DNA from: a bacterium
GTDB lineage: Bacteria > Planctomycetota > Planctomycetia > Isosphaerales > Isosphaeraceae
Assembly (NCBI GenBank): GCA_016125085.1
Contig: WGMM01000027.1
Coordinates: forward strand, 89,348 to 153,347
Reading direction: 5' to 3'
Length of the DNA: 64,000 bases
Numbering within the stretch: position 1 is the first letter of the stretch; each line of letters starts with the position of its first letter. This document shows positions 27,574 to 37,176 of the stretch, piece after piece. The translations under genes were made by a program, and so were the position numbers. The notes below the pieces were generated by a model that had not been told where the DNA came from, searched no databases, and saw nothing but the letters and a program-made list of their open reading frames with translations.

Positions 27574-28465
27574 GGCCGCCTATCTCCCGACGACGATCGA
27601 GAGCTTCGCCGCTCAGACGAAACGACCGGATCTCTGGGTGATCGTCAATGACGGTTCGTCGGACGATACCGGTGCGATCGCCGACGCCGCGGCTGCGAAA
27701 TACGACTGGATTCGCGTGCTGCACCGGCCTGCCGGCACTCAGCGCCGCGTGGGGCCCGGCGTGATCGAGGCGTTCTACGCCGGTCTCGATTCCGTGCCTG
27801 ACTGGCGGACTTACGACTTCATCTGCAAAACAGACGGTGACCTGGCCTTTCAGCCCCGGTATTTCGAGATTCTTCTGGGCCGGTTCCGAGACAACCCTCG
27901 CCTCGGTTCAGCCAGCGGCAAAGTCTTCACACCGAACGAAACGGGCGTTTTCGAGGAAGAACGGATCGGCCCCGGTTTTTCGTTCGGCTGCGCCAAGCTC
28001 TATCGCCGGACTTGTTTCGAAGAGATCGGCGGATTCGTGCGTCAGGTCATGTGGGACGGCATCGATTGCCACCGCAGCCGTATGTTGGGCTGGGAGGTCG
28101 TCAGTTTCGATGACCCTGAACTGGCGATTCAGCACTTCCGCCGAATGGGGTCCAGCTTTCAGAGCATTTACCACGGCCGCCGCCGCTGGGGCAGGGGGCA
28201 ATACTTCATGGGCACGCACCCTCTCTATATGCTGGGCATCTTCGGCTACCGAATGTTCGAGAAACCGTACTTCCTTGGTGGATTGAACATTCTGATCGGC
28301 TACGTGCATGCGGCCCTGACCGGTGCCCCGCGTTACGATGACCCGGAATTCCGCAAGTTCCTCCGTAATTGGCAACTTGAAGAGCTGAAACACAGGATTC
28401 TCGGACGTACGACACAGAAAGTGCCGCAGGCGAGCGGCGCGAACTCCGGGAAGTCAGTCGAATGA
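27500..28465 (+). CDS. Glycosyltransferase family 2
   Basis: 321 residues with the GT-A fold: LVISPVKDEAAYLPTTIESFAAQT and VIVNDGSSDDTGAIAD at the N-terminus, and the metal-binding KTDGD at about 110. An FEEIGGF acceptor-loop motif and a membrane-associated C-terminus (TMs near 255-280) follow. AGGGA upstream supports the ATG, which lies inside the ligase gene. The stop overlaps the flippase start (ATGA). Likely an inverting enzyme of the exopolysaccharide pathway; the sugar is not known. Confidence 0.9.
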   Translation: MSDWTTAPNSESSQRLLVISPVKDEAAYLPTTIESFAAQTKRPDLWVIVNDGSSDDTGAIADAAAAKYDWIRVLHRPAGTQRRVGPGVIEAFYAGLDSVPDWRTYDFICKTDGDLAFQPRYFEILLGRFRDNPRLGSASGKVFTPNETGVFEEERIGPGFSFGCAKLYRRTCFEEIGGFVRQVMWDGIDCHRSRMLGWEVVSFDDPELAIQHFRRMGSSFQSIYHGRRRWGRGQYFMGTHPLYMLGIFGYRMFEKPYFLGGLNILIGYVHAALTGAPRYDDPEFRKFLRNWQLEELKHRILGRTTQKVPQASGANSGKSVE

Positions 28466-29700
28466 GCACCGGTGGAGAATCACGCCAGGTCCGAAAGAGC
28501 CTGGGCTGGACGACGATGGCCCAATTCGCCGGCCTGGGTATCCGCCTGGTCAGTACGGTCGTCGTCGCACGTTTTCTCCCGCCTTCGGCTTATGGCCTGC
28601 TGGGCGCGGCCATGGCTGCTGTGACGATGCTCGAATGGCTGACCGATCTGGGGATCGTGCCCGGGCTGACCCGAAGCGCGAACGGCGATCGTGAGGACTG
28701 GATCCGCACGGGCTGGTCGTTGAACTTCACGCGCGGAGTCGGGCTGGCTCTCGCCGGTGTTCTTCTGGCCTGGCCCTGGTCGATGCTGATGCGACAGCCC
28801 GAGCTTGGACCGATTCTGGCGGCGCTGGCACTTCGACCTGCGATTCTGGCACTTCGCTCGCCCGGTTCGCTGCTTTACCGTCGTCGCATGAACTTCAAGG
28901 CGGTCGCGATCGAAGAAGTCCTGCAAACCCTTGCCGGGGCAACGGCCACCCTGGTTACGGCCGTACTTACCGGATCGGTCTGGGCACTCGTGGTCGGCAC
29001 GCTCGTCGGTGCGGCGTCTGTCGTGGCGACGAGTTACGTCCTGGCCCCAGGCCGGCCCCGCTTCACATGGAATGCCGATGCCCTGAAAGAGCTGCGACAT
29101 TTCGGCACGGGCGTGATGCTGAACACGATCGCCATGGCGATGAGCCAGAACCTGGACCGGCTCGCTGGCCCGCGCGTGGTGACGATCGAAGAGCTTGGCC
29201 TTTATTCGGTCGCGGCGAATCTTGCGGCTGTCGGAGAGGGCCTGCTCGTCCGAATGTGCGACGTTCACTTCGCAGCCCTCAGTCGAAAACCGATACCGGC
29301 CGATCAGACGGCAGAACATTCCCGCGTCCGGCGAAGGCTGCTTCTGCCGTACATCGCCTTTTTTGCCGTGGCTGTCATTGCCGCACCTTTCGTGGTTCGA
29401 ACGCTTTACGACGCCAGATACCATGCCGCGGGCTTCGTACTCAGCATATTGCTGGTCCGCCTGGCTGTGCGGACAGCGACGCTGTTCGAATTCCAGAAGT
29501 TGCTGGCTGGCGGAAAGATCCGCCCGGCAACTCTCGGCTATGTCGCCGCGATTCCCGTGCAGGCGATTGGCTTGTGGCTCGTTTCACGATCGACGAATTC
29601 CGGCGGGGAACTGCTCGCAGTCGTCGGTGTCGTGGTCGCCATCGTCCATTTTGCCGTGCAGACGGCCACCGCCCGGATGAGAAGCTTACCAACGAAGTGA
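28462..29700 (+). CDS. Polysaccharide flippase (MOP/Wzx type)
   Basis: 412 residues with at least ten membrane helices. It opens SLGWTTMAQFAGLGIRLVSTVVVARFLPPSAYGLLGAAMA, which is typical of Wzx/oligosaccharide flippases, and keeps the NLDRLAGP and LGLYSVAANL motifs. It would move the lipid-linked repeat unit to the outer face of the inner membrane for the polymerase at 25933. Translationally coupled to the glycosyltransferase before it. It ends the plus-strand run: the next two genes point the other way. Confidence 0.9.
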   Translation: MSTGGESRQVRKSLGWTTMAQFAGLGIRLVSTVVVARFLPPSAYGLLGAAMAAVTMLEWLTDLGIVPGLTRSANGDREDWIRTGWSLNFTRGVGLALAGVLLAWPWSMLMRQPELGPILAALALRPAILALRSPGSLLYRRRMNFKAVAIEEVLQTLAGATATLVTAVLTGSVWALVVGTLVGAASVVATSYVLAPGRPRFTWNADALKELRHFGTGVMLNTIAMAMSQNLDRLAGPRVVTIEELGLYSVAANLAAVGEGLLVRMCDVHFAALSRKPIPADQTAEHSRVRRRLLLPYIAFFAVAVIAAPFVVRTLYDARYHAAGFVLSILLVRLAVRTATLFEFQKLLAGGKIRPATLGYVAAIPVQAIGLWLVSRSTNSGGELLAVVGVVVAIVHFAVQTATARMRSLPTK

Positions 29701-29754
29701 GGGAATCTCAGCCGGACGTGGACCCGTTACGCGAGCCGAATGAAAGAGATCCGC

Positions 29755-30696
29755 TCAGCCTGCCTTTGCCTTCGTGCCTGGCACAGGCGGTGTTCGGCCC
29801 GTGAGCGCATTGAGAAGCGTTCGGGCCTGAACACCCGCGTGGGCTCGCTCAGCAGTTCGACCCGGGCGGAAGATCGAACGAAGCACCTTACGGGGCACGT
29901 CGAGGGCATCGAGTATCCAGACCGCCGCCGCAGCCAGCAGACCCCGATTTTTCCGAAACCACCTGTGTTTGCCATAGAGATACCAGGCATGCAGATCCGC
30001 CCGACGAGAAGCGTCGTCGCCTCCGCCGCTGGCACCACCGTAATGGCGAATTGTCGCACCTTCGTAAGGGATGACTCCCCAGCCGTGATTGACCAGTTGC
30101 TGAGAAAGATCGGCGTCTTCCCAGTACATCCAGTAGGATTCGTCGAGCCCGCCGCCGACATCGCCCAGTGCGGCTTTTCGCAGAATCAGGCAAGTGCCGG
30201 CAAGCCAGCCATCGTGATGCGACTTTACCGGCCGGGGCGGTAATTTTAATGCTTCTCGCCATAATGCGCCGACCCTGGGCCAGGCATAGATGCAGGATTG
30301 CGGCAAGTCGTCCGGGCCGAGCAGCTTCGGGCTGGTCGCACCCACGTTCGGGTGCTGGTCAAGCCATTTCACGGCGGAACTGAGCGCCGGGTCCATCAGC
30401 CGGGTGTCGGAATTGAGCAGGACGACAAAATCGCCTCGGGCCTTTGCGATCCCCAGGTTGTTCGCACCTGCAAAGCCCGCGTTCCGGCCTGACTGGATCA
30501 CCGTCACTTCCGGGAATCGTTCCCGAACCATGGCCTCGGATCCGTCACGGCTCGAATTGTCGACGACGATCACCTGCGATTTCGGCTCGAATTCCCGCAG
30601 GCTGGTCAGGCAATCAGCCAGAAGCTCACGCGTGTTGTAACTGACGATCACTACGGATATGCGATCTTGATTTTTGGAACTGTCGACGGATTCCAT
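29755..30696 (-). CDS. Glycosyltransferase family 2 (rhamnosyltransferase-like)
   Basis: 313 residues. ISVVIVSYNTRELLADCLTSLRE and VIVVDNSSRDGSEAMV open the GT-A domain, with LNSDTRL as the DxD-like site and a WMYWEDADLSQQL motif near 195 that is usual in rhamnosyl- and other deoxyhexosyl-transferases. The C-terminal 60 residues are basic. It lies 31 bp downstream of the GT4 gene on the same strand, so these two are probably one transcript, opposite to the rest of the locus. Sugar specificity is inferred only from the motif. Confidence 0.87.
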   Translation of the reverse strand: MESVDSSKNQDRISVVIVSYNTRELLADCLTSLREFEPKSQVIVVDNSSRDGSEAMVRERFPEVTVIQSGRNAGFAGANNLGIAKARGDFVVLLNSDTRLMDPALSSAVKWLDQHPNVGATSPKLLGPDDLPQSCIYAWPRVGALWREALKLPPRPVKSHHDGWLAGTCLILRKAALGDVGGGLDESYWMYWEDADLSQQLVNHGWGVIPYEGATIRHYGGASGGGDDASRRADLHAWYLYGKHRWFRKNRGLLAAAAVWILDALDVPRKVLRSIFRPGRTAERAHAGVQARTLLNALTGRTPPVPGTKAKAG

Positions 30697-30727
30697 CGGA
30701 ATATGTCCTGAATCCAGGAGGATTCGA

Positions 30728-31927
30728 TCACGGATGAACTGTTGCGGTCTGCCGGTGTATCGCCCGAAGAAATTCAGCGTAACGCATGCTTTGCTTGTCC
30801 CACGTCCATTCGTTCACAGCCCGGGCTCGCGCGAGCTGGCCCAGTTCGGAGGATCGAGAAGGATCAAGAGCCTTCATCAGGCACTCGGAGACTCCTTCCG
30901 CCCCGTCAGGATCCGGGAAGTAATTCGCCGCATCAGCCAGGATCCATCGCGCAGTGGGAACGTCGGGAGCGACGATAGGAAGCGCAGTGGCCGCCGCTTC
31001 CAGATAGACGATCCCGAACGGTTCATGGACGTTCATGTGCAGAAGCGCATCGGCCCGACGGTAAATCGCCGGCATAAGTTCGAGCGGCATTGAGCCGGCG
31101 AAATGATGTCGTCCGGGCAGAAGATGTCCGGCGAGTCCGACCAGATCCGATTTCAGCGGTCCGTCGCCGACGACCAGCAGGAACGTGCCGGGGCTGCGGG
31201 AGACAGCCTTTATCGCTGCGTCCACTCGCTTTTCTTGCGTAAGCGCTGCGCAGACGAGAACGATTTTCGTGCCGCTCTCGGACGCTGGCAAGTGCTCTTC
31301 GATGCCGACTGGCAAACTTCGGTCCTCACTGAATCGGTGAGGGCGGAACCGGTCGATATCGACGCCATTTCCGATGATGACCGTCGGAAACCTGCCCCGG
31401 CATCGAGACTCGTGCTCAGGGCTGACACAGACGAGCCCCTCACATCCGAAAAACCGATATTCCCGGTTGCCGGCACGCACAGGCCAGTCGCCATTCTGGG
31501 TGACGAATACGAATGCGGGCGCATGCCTGAAAGAGGTCCGCCGCACGATCCATGGAATCCACGGGTAGGAGCAGCCGATGGCCACATCGAAGCGGGATGG
31601 TCGGAAACGGCCACTCAGACGCATCGACAAAGCGAAGAAGAACTCTTCCCAGGCCATGAAGTTACGGAAGGCCGGCAGACCTGGCCAACGGCGGAAACGG
31701 TCGCGTCCCGGGGCACTGACGACGACGTGATCCAGCCCGTCGAGCCCTTCCGAGCCCATCCCGATGAGCGTGACCTGAAAGTCCGGCAATGCCGAGAGCC
31801 GGCGTGCGATTTCGATGAAGGCCGTCTCAGCCCCCCTTCGAACAGTGCCAAGGCCGGGCAGAATCATTGCCAGCCGGATCGGCGTCCCGGGGTTCCGGTC
31901 TTCGGAATTCGAACGATCGGGGCTCAT
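30728..31927 (-). CDS. Glycosyltransferase, GT4-like
   Basis: 399 residues from ATG 31927; a TTG 57 bases further upstream also keeps the frame open. The N-terminal domain starts IRLAMILPGLGTVRRGAETAFIEIARRL, the usual G-G-A-E acceptor loop of GT4. The donor domain has KIVLVCAALTQEKRVDAAIKAV, LVVGDGPLKSDLV, and EPFGIVYLEAAATALPIVAPDVPT, the glutamate-rich motif that binds the nucleotide sugar. It should act in the cytoplasm on a lipid-linked sugar chain. The gene runs divergently from the WecG-type gene. Confidence 0.85.
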   Translation of the reverse strand: MSPDRSNSEDRNPGTPIRLAMILPGLGTVRRGAETAFIEIARRLSALPDFQVTLIGMGSEGLDGLDHVVVSAPGRDRFRRWPGLPAFRNFMAWEEFFFALSMRLSGRFRPSRFDVAIGCSYPWIPWIVRRTSFRHAPAFVFVTQNGDWPVRAGNREYRFFGCEGLVCVSPEHESRCRGRFPTVIIGNGVDIDRFRPHRFSEDRSLPVGIEEHLPASESGTKIVLVCAALTQEKRVDAAIKAVSRSPGTFLLVVGDGPLKSDLVGLAGHLLPGRHHFAGSMPLELMPAIYRRADALLHMNVHEPFGIVYLEAAATALPIVAPDVPTARWILADAANYFPDPDGAEGVSECLMKALDPSRSSELGQLARARAVNEWTWDKQSMRYAEFLRAIHRQTATVHP

Positions 31928-32088
31928 CGGTTTGGCATCGAAATTCACGTGATCCGAAGGTGATCCTTTACCGAATCCCGGCAAGTACGAATCGAATTCG
32001 ATGCAAATTCGTTGCCGAAAGCGGTTCGATGTGTCAGATTATTGGTTCGTCAGCATCGGAAATCCAGAGCAGAGTGCGAACATACGAC

Positions 32089-32949
32089 ATGCCCGACTCG
32101 TCACCCGCATCGAATTCGCCATCCGAGAATCATAACTACGACGTGACCCAGGGCCTTTCCGAAGCGATCACCTGGGCGAAGCGTCCGGCGGAAGCGGTCG
32201 GCATTCCGGTCGTGAAGGTCTTCGGCTTGCCTTGCGCAAAAGTGAGTCAGGCGGAGACGCTCGATATCGTCGATCGTTTCATTCTGGAACGGACTCCCCG
32301 GCTCATCATCACGGCGAATTTGCATTTTGCGATGTTGTCGCAGGTCTCGCCGATCTTGCGATGGCTCAATCGGAAGGCCGATCTCGTACTTGCCGACGGC
32401 ATGCCCCTGGTGTGGGCCAGTCGTTCGAAGGGCAGGGCGAATCGCTTGCCGGAGCGCGTGACCGGGGCGGATCTTGTCCCCGCGCTGTGCGAACGGGCCG
32501 CTGAACTCGGGCATCGCGTCTATTTTCTCGGTGGGGCCGAAGGGGTCGCTGAGGAAGCCGTTCGAAGAGTCATGGAGAAATCGCCGGACCTCAACGTCGT
32601 CGGGATCGATGCGCCCCACTTTGCGAAACTGACGCCAGCCGAACGTGAAGAAGTCGTCCATAGAATTCGTTCCACCCGTGCGGACCTGCTCTTCGTTGCC
32701 CTTGGTCAACCGAAGGGCGAACTCTGGCTGGCGGAGAATCTCGAAAAACTCGGCGTGCCCGTGAGTATCCAGATCGGCGCAAGTCTCGACTTCCTCGCCG
32801 GAAGGGTCAAGCGGGCACCGGTGTGGATCCAGCGCATCGGGATGGAATGGTTCTGGCGGCTGGCGAGCGAGCCAGGCCGGCTATTTACCCGATACCTGTC
32901 CAACGCTCTTTTTCTCATTCGCAAAGCTCTGCATGGCAAAGGCGATTGA
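32089..32949 (+). CDS. WecG/TagA/CpsF-family glycosyltransferase (GT26)
   Basis: 286 residues from ATG 32089; ATG 32029 is also possible and would add 20. The family signature is clear: RLIITANLHFAMLSQ, ADLVLADGMPLVWASR, LPERVTGADLVPALCERA, and VALGQPKGELWLAENL. Members transfer N-acetyl-mannosaminuronic acid, N-acetyl-mannosamine or glucose onto lipid-linked intermediates early in repeat-unit assembly. It could therefore act just after the sugar transferase at 21736. It is followed by a GT4 gene on the same strand after 57 bp. Confidence 0.88.
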   Translation: MPDSSPASNSPSENHNYDVTQGLSEAITWAKRPAEAVGIPVVKVFGLPCAKVSQAETLDIVDRFILERTPRLIITANLHFAMLSQVSPILRWLNRKADLVLADGMPLVWASRSKGRANRLPERVTGADLVPALCERAAELGHRVYFLGGAEGVAEEAVRRVMEKSPDLNVVGIDAPHFAKLTPAEREEVVHRIRSTRADLLFVALGQPKGELWLAENLEKLGVPVSIQIGASLDFLAGRVKRAPVWIQRIGMEWFWRLASEPGRLFTRYLSNALFLIRKALHGKGD

Positions 32950-33006
32950 GAAATCAGGATTGGCTCATACCGGGGCAGAGGCATCGATGCTACAAGCGAT
33001 AACGGC

Positions 33007-34233
33007 ATGAAAATCCTCTACGGCCATTGCCTTTCTGACCCGAATCATCCGGCCGCCAGGATGGTTCATTCGATCGCTGAAGAACTTCGGAAACCTGGCG
33101 ACGACGTTCAGGTTCACGAACCTGAAGTGGCACCGAGGAAAACGGAACAGAAAGCGACCGGAATCGCTGCGAGCACGGGCAAACGCTTTCAGCGTCTGCG
33201 AAATTTCTTATGGTTCGCGAAGACGATCCGGCATGACCGCCGGGCACTCGAAGCCGATATCGCTGCGATCAAAGCATTTCGCCCCGACGTCGTGCTGGCG
33301 AGACACGACGCCTATCGCGGTTCGCTGGTGCGTGCGGCCAGGGCCTGTGGCGTGCCTGTGGTCGTCTATGCGGACGCACCGGTCGCACACGAGACGCGCC
33401 ACTGGTCCGACGATTCCCTGGCCGCTTCGAAGCGGTTTCATCCGCCCGGACTCGTCGAATATTACGAAAAGCGCCACCTGGCTATGAGTTCTGCGATCGT
33501 CGCAGTCAGTGAGCCCGGTAAAAGGTGCCTTGAAGCGTACGGCCTCGACGTGCCGATAACCGTCATCCGCAATGGAGTCGACGAAGCGTTTCTCGGCGAA
33601 TTGCCGGGGCCGGATCGTAAACGTCAGATGCGGCTGCAGTACGGAATCGACACTCCGTTTCTCGCAGGTTTCGTAGGTACGTTCAAGCCGTTCCACGGAA
33701 CTGCGCTGTTGGCCGAACTTATGAAACGAACTGCGGACTGGACCGACTTGCGGTGGATCCTTGTCGGTGATGGCCCGCGCAAGTCTGAGCTTCTTAGAAG
33801 TCTGGGCGAATCGGCAAGTCAGGTGACGGATCTGGGCCGTCAGCCCGGGCATCGACTGCCCGAACTCTACAGGCTTATGGATTTTGCGGTCGCGCCCTAT
33901 CCGCCGAGCGAACAGCCTTTTCACTTTTGCCCGCTCAAGATTCTCGAGGCCGAAGCTTCGGGAGCGGTGGTACTTGCGAGCGCGCGAGGCGACATTCCCG
34001 CTCTTTTGGGCCAGGGTGCCTGTGGCGTCGTCGTTCCGGACGATTCCGTCGAAACCTGGGCAGCGAGTTTGAGGTCATTGATGAATGATCCGGAGCGTTT
34101 GAGGAAATTATCGCTCGAAGCGCGTGAGATGATCGAAAATCATTACACATGGAACAACTCGGCACGCAATCTGCGTATAATACTGGAACGAGCTGCCGAG
34201 TCGGGAGTCACGAACAGGGGAAAATCACGATAG
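33007..34233 (+). CDS. Glycosyltransferase, GT4-like
   Basis: 408 residues. The acceptor half begins MKILYGHCLSDPNHPAARMVHSIAEELR. The donor half has FVGTFKPFHGTALLAELM, WILVGDGPRKSELLRSL, and a C-terminal ILEAEASGAVVLASARGDIPALL in the position of the EX7E motif. Several of the usual GT4 residues are replaced, but the fold pattern is clear. Probably adds one sugar in the exopolysaccharide pathway. It is the last glycosyltransferase before the STAS and co-polymerase genes, which lie on the same strand with 20 bp and then an overlap. Confidence 0.83.
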   Translation: MKILYGHCLSDPNHPAARMVHSIAEELRKPGDDVQVHEPEVAPRKTEQKATGIAASTGKRFQRLRNFLWFAKTIRHDRRALEADIAAIKAFRPDVVLARHDAYRGSLVRAARACGVPVVVYADAPVAHETRHWSDDSLAASKRFHPPGLVEYYEKRHLAMSSAIVAVSEPGKRCLEAYGLDVPITVIRNGVDEAFLGELPGPDRKRQMRLQYGIDTPFLAGFVGTFKPFHGTALLAELMKRTADWTDLRWILVGDGPRKSELLRSLGESASQVTDLGRQPGHRLPELYRLMDFAVAPYPPSEQPFHFCPLKILEAEASGAVVLASARGDIPALLGQGACGVVVPDDSVETWAASLRSLMNDPERLRKLSLEAREMIENHYTWNNSARNLRIILERAAESGVTNRGKSR

Positions 34234-34253
34234 GCCGCCGTGAGGCGAATCGC

Positions 34254-34640
34254 GTGCACCAAAAAGTCTACGAAATCATCGAAGTTCACGATTTCGACCG
34301 GTATCGTACCGGGGCGAATGCCGCCGTGGGCCTTACCGGTCCGAGAAAGATCGTAGCGGAACCTCGCATGATTGACGCACTCAATGGTCCGGAGCTGTTC
34401 GAAGGTATGCGGGCGGCCATGCTCGCTGAGCCGCCAGGATACTGGATCATCGACCTGACTGCGGTTCGTTTTATGGATTCGGCGGCGATTTCGGCTCTGG
34501 TGGCGCTCATTCAGGATCCCCAGGTCGGATCGAGGATCTCACTGGAAGGTGTCGATAAAGACTTGCGTTCACGCTGGCCCGGCGTCTTCGGTTCCGGCGG
34601 GATCGCTGGCCCACGGTCGATCGCGGAGACTGGCCCATGA
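34254..34640 (+). CDS. STAS-domain protein (anti-sigma-antagonist-like) in the exopolysaccharide locus
   Basis: 128 residues from GTG 34254, chosen because TGAGGCG lies 7 bases before it and the start follows the previous stop by 20 bp; the open frame extends back to 34149 inside that gene. The STAS core shows GYWIIDLTAVRFMDSAAISALVAL, with S76 in the DSA position where SpoIIAA-type proteins are phosphorylated. Such proteins switch partners such as anti-sigma factors or enzymes. Its 4-base overlap with the Wzz-like gene suggests control of chain length or assembly, which is inference. No matching anti-sigma kinase is adjacent. Confidence 0.8.
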   Translation: MHQKVYEIIEVHDFDRYRTGANAAVGLTGPRKIVAEPRMIDALNGPELFEGMRAAMLAEPPGYWIIDLTAVRFMDSAAISALVALIQDPQVGSRISLEGVDKDLRSRWPGVFGSGGIAGPRSIAETGP

Positions 34641-36982
34641 TGCCTTCCCTGCCAGGCCCGGGGCACGATTCGGCGACACAAGCCGGCAAGCCGAAATCGC
34701 CTTCTCCCGCAGAGTTGATTCCGGTCGTTCTGGGGATGATTCGTCGACGCTGGTACTTGATTCTGCTGGGGCTGGGCTGCTCGGTTTTCCTGGCCTGGAT
34801 ACTGCCGAAGAAATTCGCTTCGTATTCTTACGAAGCCAGGGCGAGCCTGCTCCATTCGAATCTGCCGATCCCCGAAAGTCAGAAGGTTTATTACCAGGCG
34901 CCGGATCTGAAAACGGTGATGGCTTTGTTTACGGATCGCAACACGCTCAAGAAGTTGAAGGAGCAGGAAAAACTCGAAGTCCCGTTGAAGCTTCTGGAGA
35001 GTTCGATCACCGCGGAGGTCGCGACAGGTACGAAGGCGATCAAAGTGAGCTTCGGCTGGGCCAGGGCGGACGATGCCGTTCGGATGCTGAACGAAACGAT
35101 CACGATCGTCGGTGAAACTCTCGACGAGATCCGGGTCGAAAAGCTCGAAAATCATGTCCGGGAATTGGAAGCCGAAGGCACGGAACGCGAAGTCTGGCTG
35201 AAAAAAGCGATTCGTGACCTGGATGAATTTCACGCCAGTAACGAAATCACGGACCTCGACGAAGACCTGGAACGAATACAGCTTCAGATCGTCGAGAAGG
35301 AGCAGGCACTGGAAACGGCCGAACGGGAGGCCGCCGACATCAAGGCTCAGCAGGATCGTCTCGCCCAGTACATGTCCGATATCAAGCAGCGCGAAGCGGC
35401 CGATGCCGAAGAGGCGAAGCAGTTCGAAGCGGCGGCGGAAACGGTGTCGGACAACCGCCGCAGGCAGGACCGTCTGCGGGAGTTGATTTACGAAGAACGC
35501 AGGCTGCAGGAAGTCCAGGCCAAGATCGTGGCCAAAAAGGCTGAGCATCAGAGACTTGAGGCGCTCCGCAAGAAGGGCTTCGCTTCCGCTCAGGAGGTGG
35601 ACGACATCAAGGGCGAACTCGCCGCCCTGGAATCCCAGGTCAAGATGTCGGACAAGATCACCGCCTGGGAAAAAGAACTGGCGGAAATCGATGCCGTAGT
35701 CGTGCCGAAGAACGCCAAGAAGAATGTCGGATCGCCGATCATCCAGCAGACTCTGTTTCGCGAGCTTGAATTGACCCTGTCGAAACTGGCGTCGGATGTT
35801 CAGATTCGGTTGATGAAAGAAGCGATCGACAAAGCCGTCAAACAGAAAACCCGGTTGATCGGACTGCGTATCGAATATGACGATCTGAAGCGCAAGGTCG
35901 CCAATGCCCAGGAGGCTGAAAGGCTGGCGGCCGAACGGATTCAGGTTCTCAAAAGCCTGGCCAGGATTCGGAAGACCGAGATTGTCGTACTGGCGGAGCC
36001 GGAAATCGCTCCCGAGGGCTCCAAATCGAACAAGAAGATTCTGATGCTCGCGGGACTCGTCGTGGGATTTCTGCCATCCGTGTCATTAGCGGCAGGACTT
36101 GAAGGCCTCTACTGGCTTCGGCAGTCACGCAATCGGAAAAAAATACTTCCCCTTCCGGTCCTTGGGGTGTATTTACGGACGGCCGACGGAGAGCCCATTG
36201 GCCAGGTACCTTCCCGAGAATCGCGTCTGCTGGCGATGAAAATTCGGAAACTTTATCCTCAATACGGTTCGATGATCGCTTTCGCCGGTCTTGACGAACG
36301 CAGCCGGGGAATGTCATCGCTGATTTCGGAAATCGCCTTGAGTCTCTCGCGGCGCGACGAACGGTTGATGATCCTCGACACCCGCGGCATCGAAAACGGC
36401 AACGATGACTTTCGCAAGCCCAAAGTGCATAAGCATGTCGAATCGCCCGAACCGAAGTCAGGTTCCGGGCCGCGTAAGCGTTCGGGATCAGGCTCAGGTA
36501 GTGGATCCCGTGAACTTTCCGTCAAGAATACGATGTTCGACGTCTCCCGAGTGCATCAGGGGCGCGATCAGGAAGATGACGAGGTGCTTGCCGAAGGTGA
36601 TGACGAGGAGGCCGGTTTGAGCGACTACCTCGGGTTTCTGAAACTGAGCCTCGACGAGATCAAGCTTCCGGGTCCCGATTACGGAATCGACGTCATTCCG
36701 CGTGGCCGCCTCCGTATTCATGCCGAATCGCTCGCGACGCACCGAATGCGTGATGTCGTCAGTGAACTGAAGTCGAACTATTCCATGATTCTGGTTCTGA
36801 CGGACGGTCTTCGTGATCCTGTCGCTCTGGCAACGATGATGGAGCACGTCGACGGGGCGATCATCGTGGCCAACGAATCCCGGCCTGGTGCGAAAGCGAT
36901 CGAGAATCTCTCGACCCTGTTGCAGGATTTCTCATCGATCCCGGGACAGATCGTTATCGACACGGCGGACACTTCGAACTGA
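34637..36982 (+). CDS. Wzz-type polysaccharide co-polymerase with a degenerate tyrosine-kinase domain
   Basis: 781 residues. An N-terminal membrane helix (about 38-58) is followed by a long periplasmic coiled coil (about 150-450, rich in Glu, Lys, Arg, Ala) and a second helix (KKILMLAGLVVGFLPSVSLAAG). This is the chain-length-determinant layout. The C-terminal third resembles the cytoplasmic BY-kinase ATPase, but the Walker A is gone: the family's GEGKS/T position reads RSRGMSS. Walker A-prime survives as LMILDTRG. The C-terminal Tyr cluster of active BY-kinases is also absent; a charged linker carrying GSGSGS lies near 615-625. It probably sets polymer length with the polymerase at 25933, as a pseudokinase scaffold. 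Overlaps the STAS gene by 4 bases. Confidence 0.8.
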   Translation: MMPSLPGPGHDSATQAGKPKSPSPAELIPVVLGMIRRRWYLILLGLGCSVFLAWILPKKFASYSYEARASLLHSNLPIPESQKVYYQAPDLKTVMALFTDRNTLKKLKEQEKLEVPLKLLESSITAEVATGTKAIKVSFGWARADDAVRMLNETITIVGETLDEIRVEKLENHVRELEAEGTEREVWLKKAIRDLDEFHASNEITDLDEDLERIQLQIVEKEQALETAEREAADIKAQQDRLAQYMSDIKQREAADAEEAKQFEAAAETVSDNRRRQDRLRELIYEERRLQEVQAKIVAKKAEHQRLEALRKKGFASAQEVDDIKGELAALESQVKMSDKITAWEKELAEIDAVVVPKNAKKNVGSPIIQQTLFRELELTLSKLASDVQIRLMKEAIDKAVKQKTRLIGLRIEYDDLKRKVANAQEAERLAAERIQVLKSLARIRKTEIVVLAEPEIAPEGSKSNKKILMLAGLVVGFLPSVSLAAGLEGLYWLRQSRNRKKILPLPVLGVYLRTADGEPIGQVPSRESRLLAMKIRKLYPQYGSMIAFAGLDERSRGMSSLISEIALSLSRRDERLMILDTRGIENGNDDFRKPKVHKHVESPEPKSGSGPRKRSGSGSGSGSRELSVKNTMFDVSRVHQGRDQEDDEVLAEGDDEEAGLSDYLGFLKLSLDEIKLPGPDYGIDVIPRGRLRIHAESLATHRMRDVVSELKSNYSMILVLTDGLRDPVALATMMEHVDGAIIVANESRPGAKAIENLSTLLQDFSSIPGQIVIDTADTSN

Positions 36983-37176
36983 CAAACGCTTAATCTGGCG
37001 GTAGAATGTTGAACGACGAGATGCAATGCAGCGTATTCTCAAGATCCTTGCGGATGAGATTCTGCTTCATGAGATTCCACGGTGGTATTCCGTCCGGCTC
37101 TGCCGGCGTAAGAATCCGTACATTTCGTCGTAATGCCGCGAACACTTCAGGCCCGCATTCTTGAATTGGCACACCA

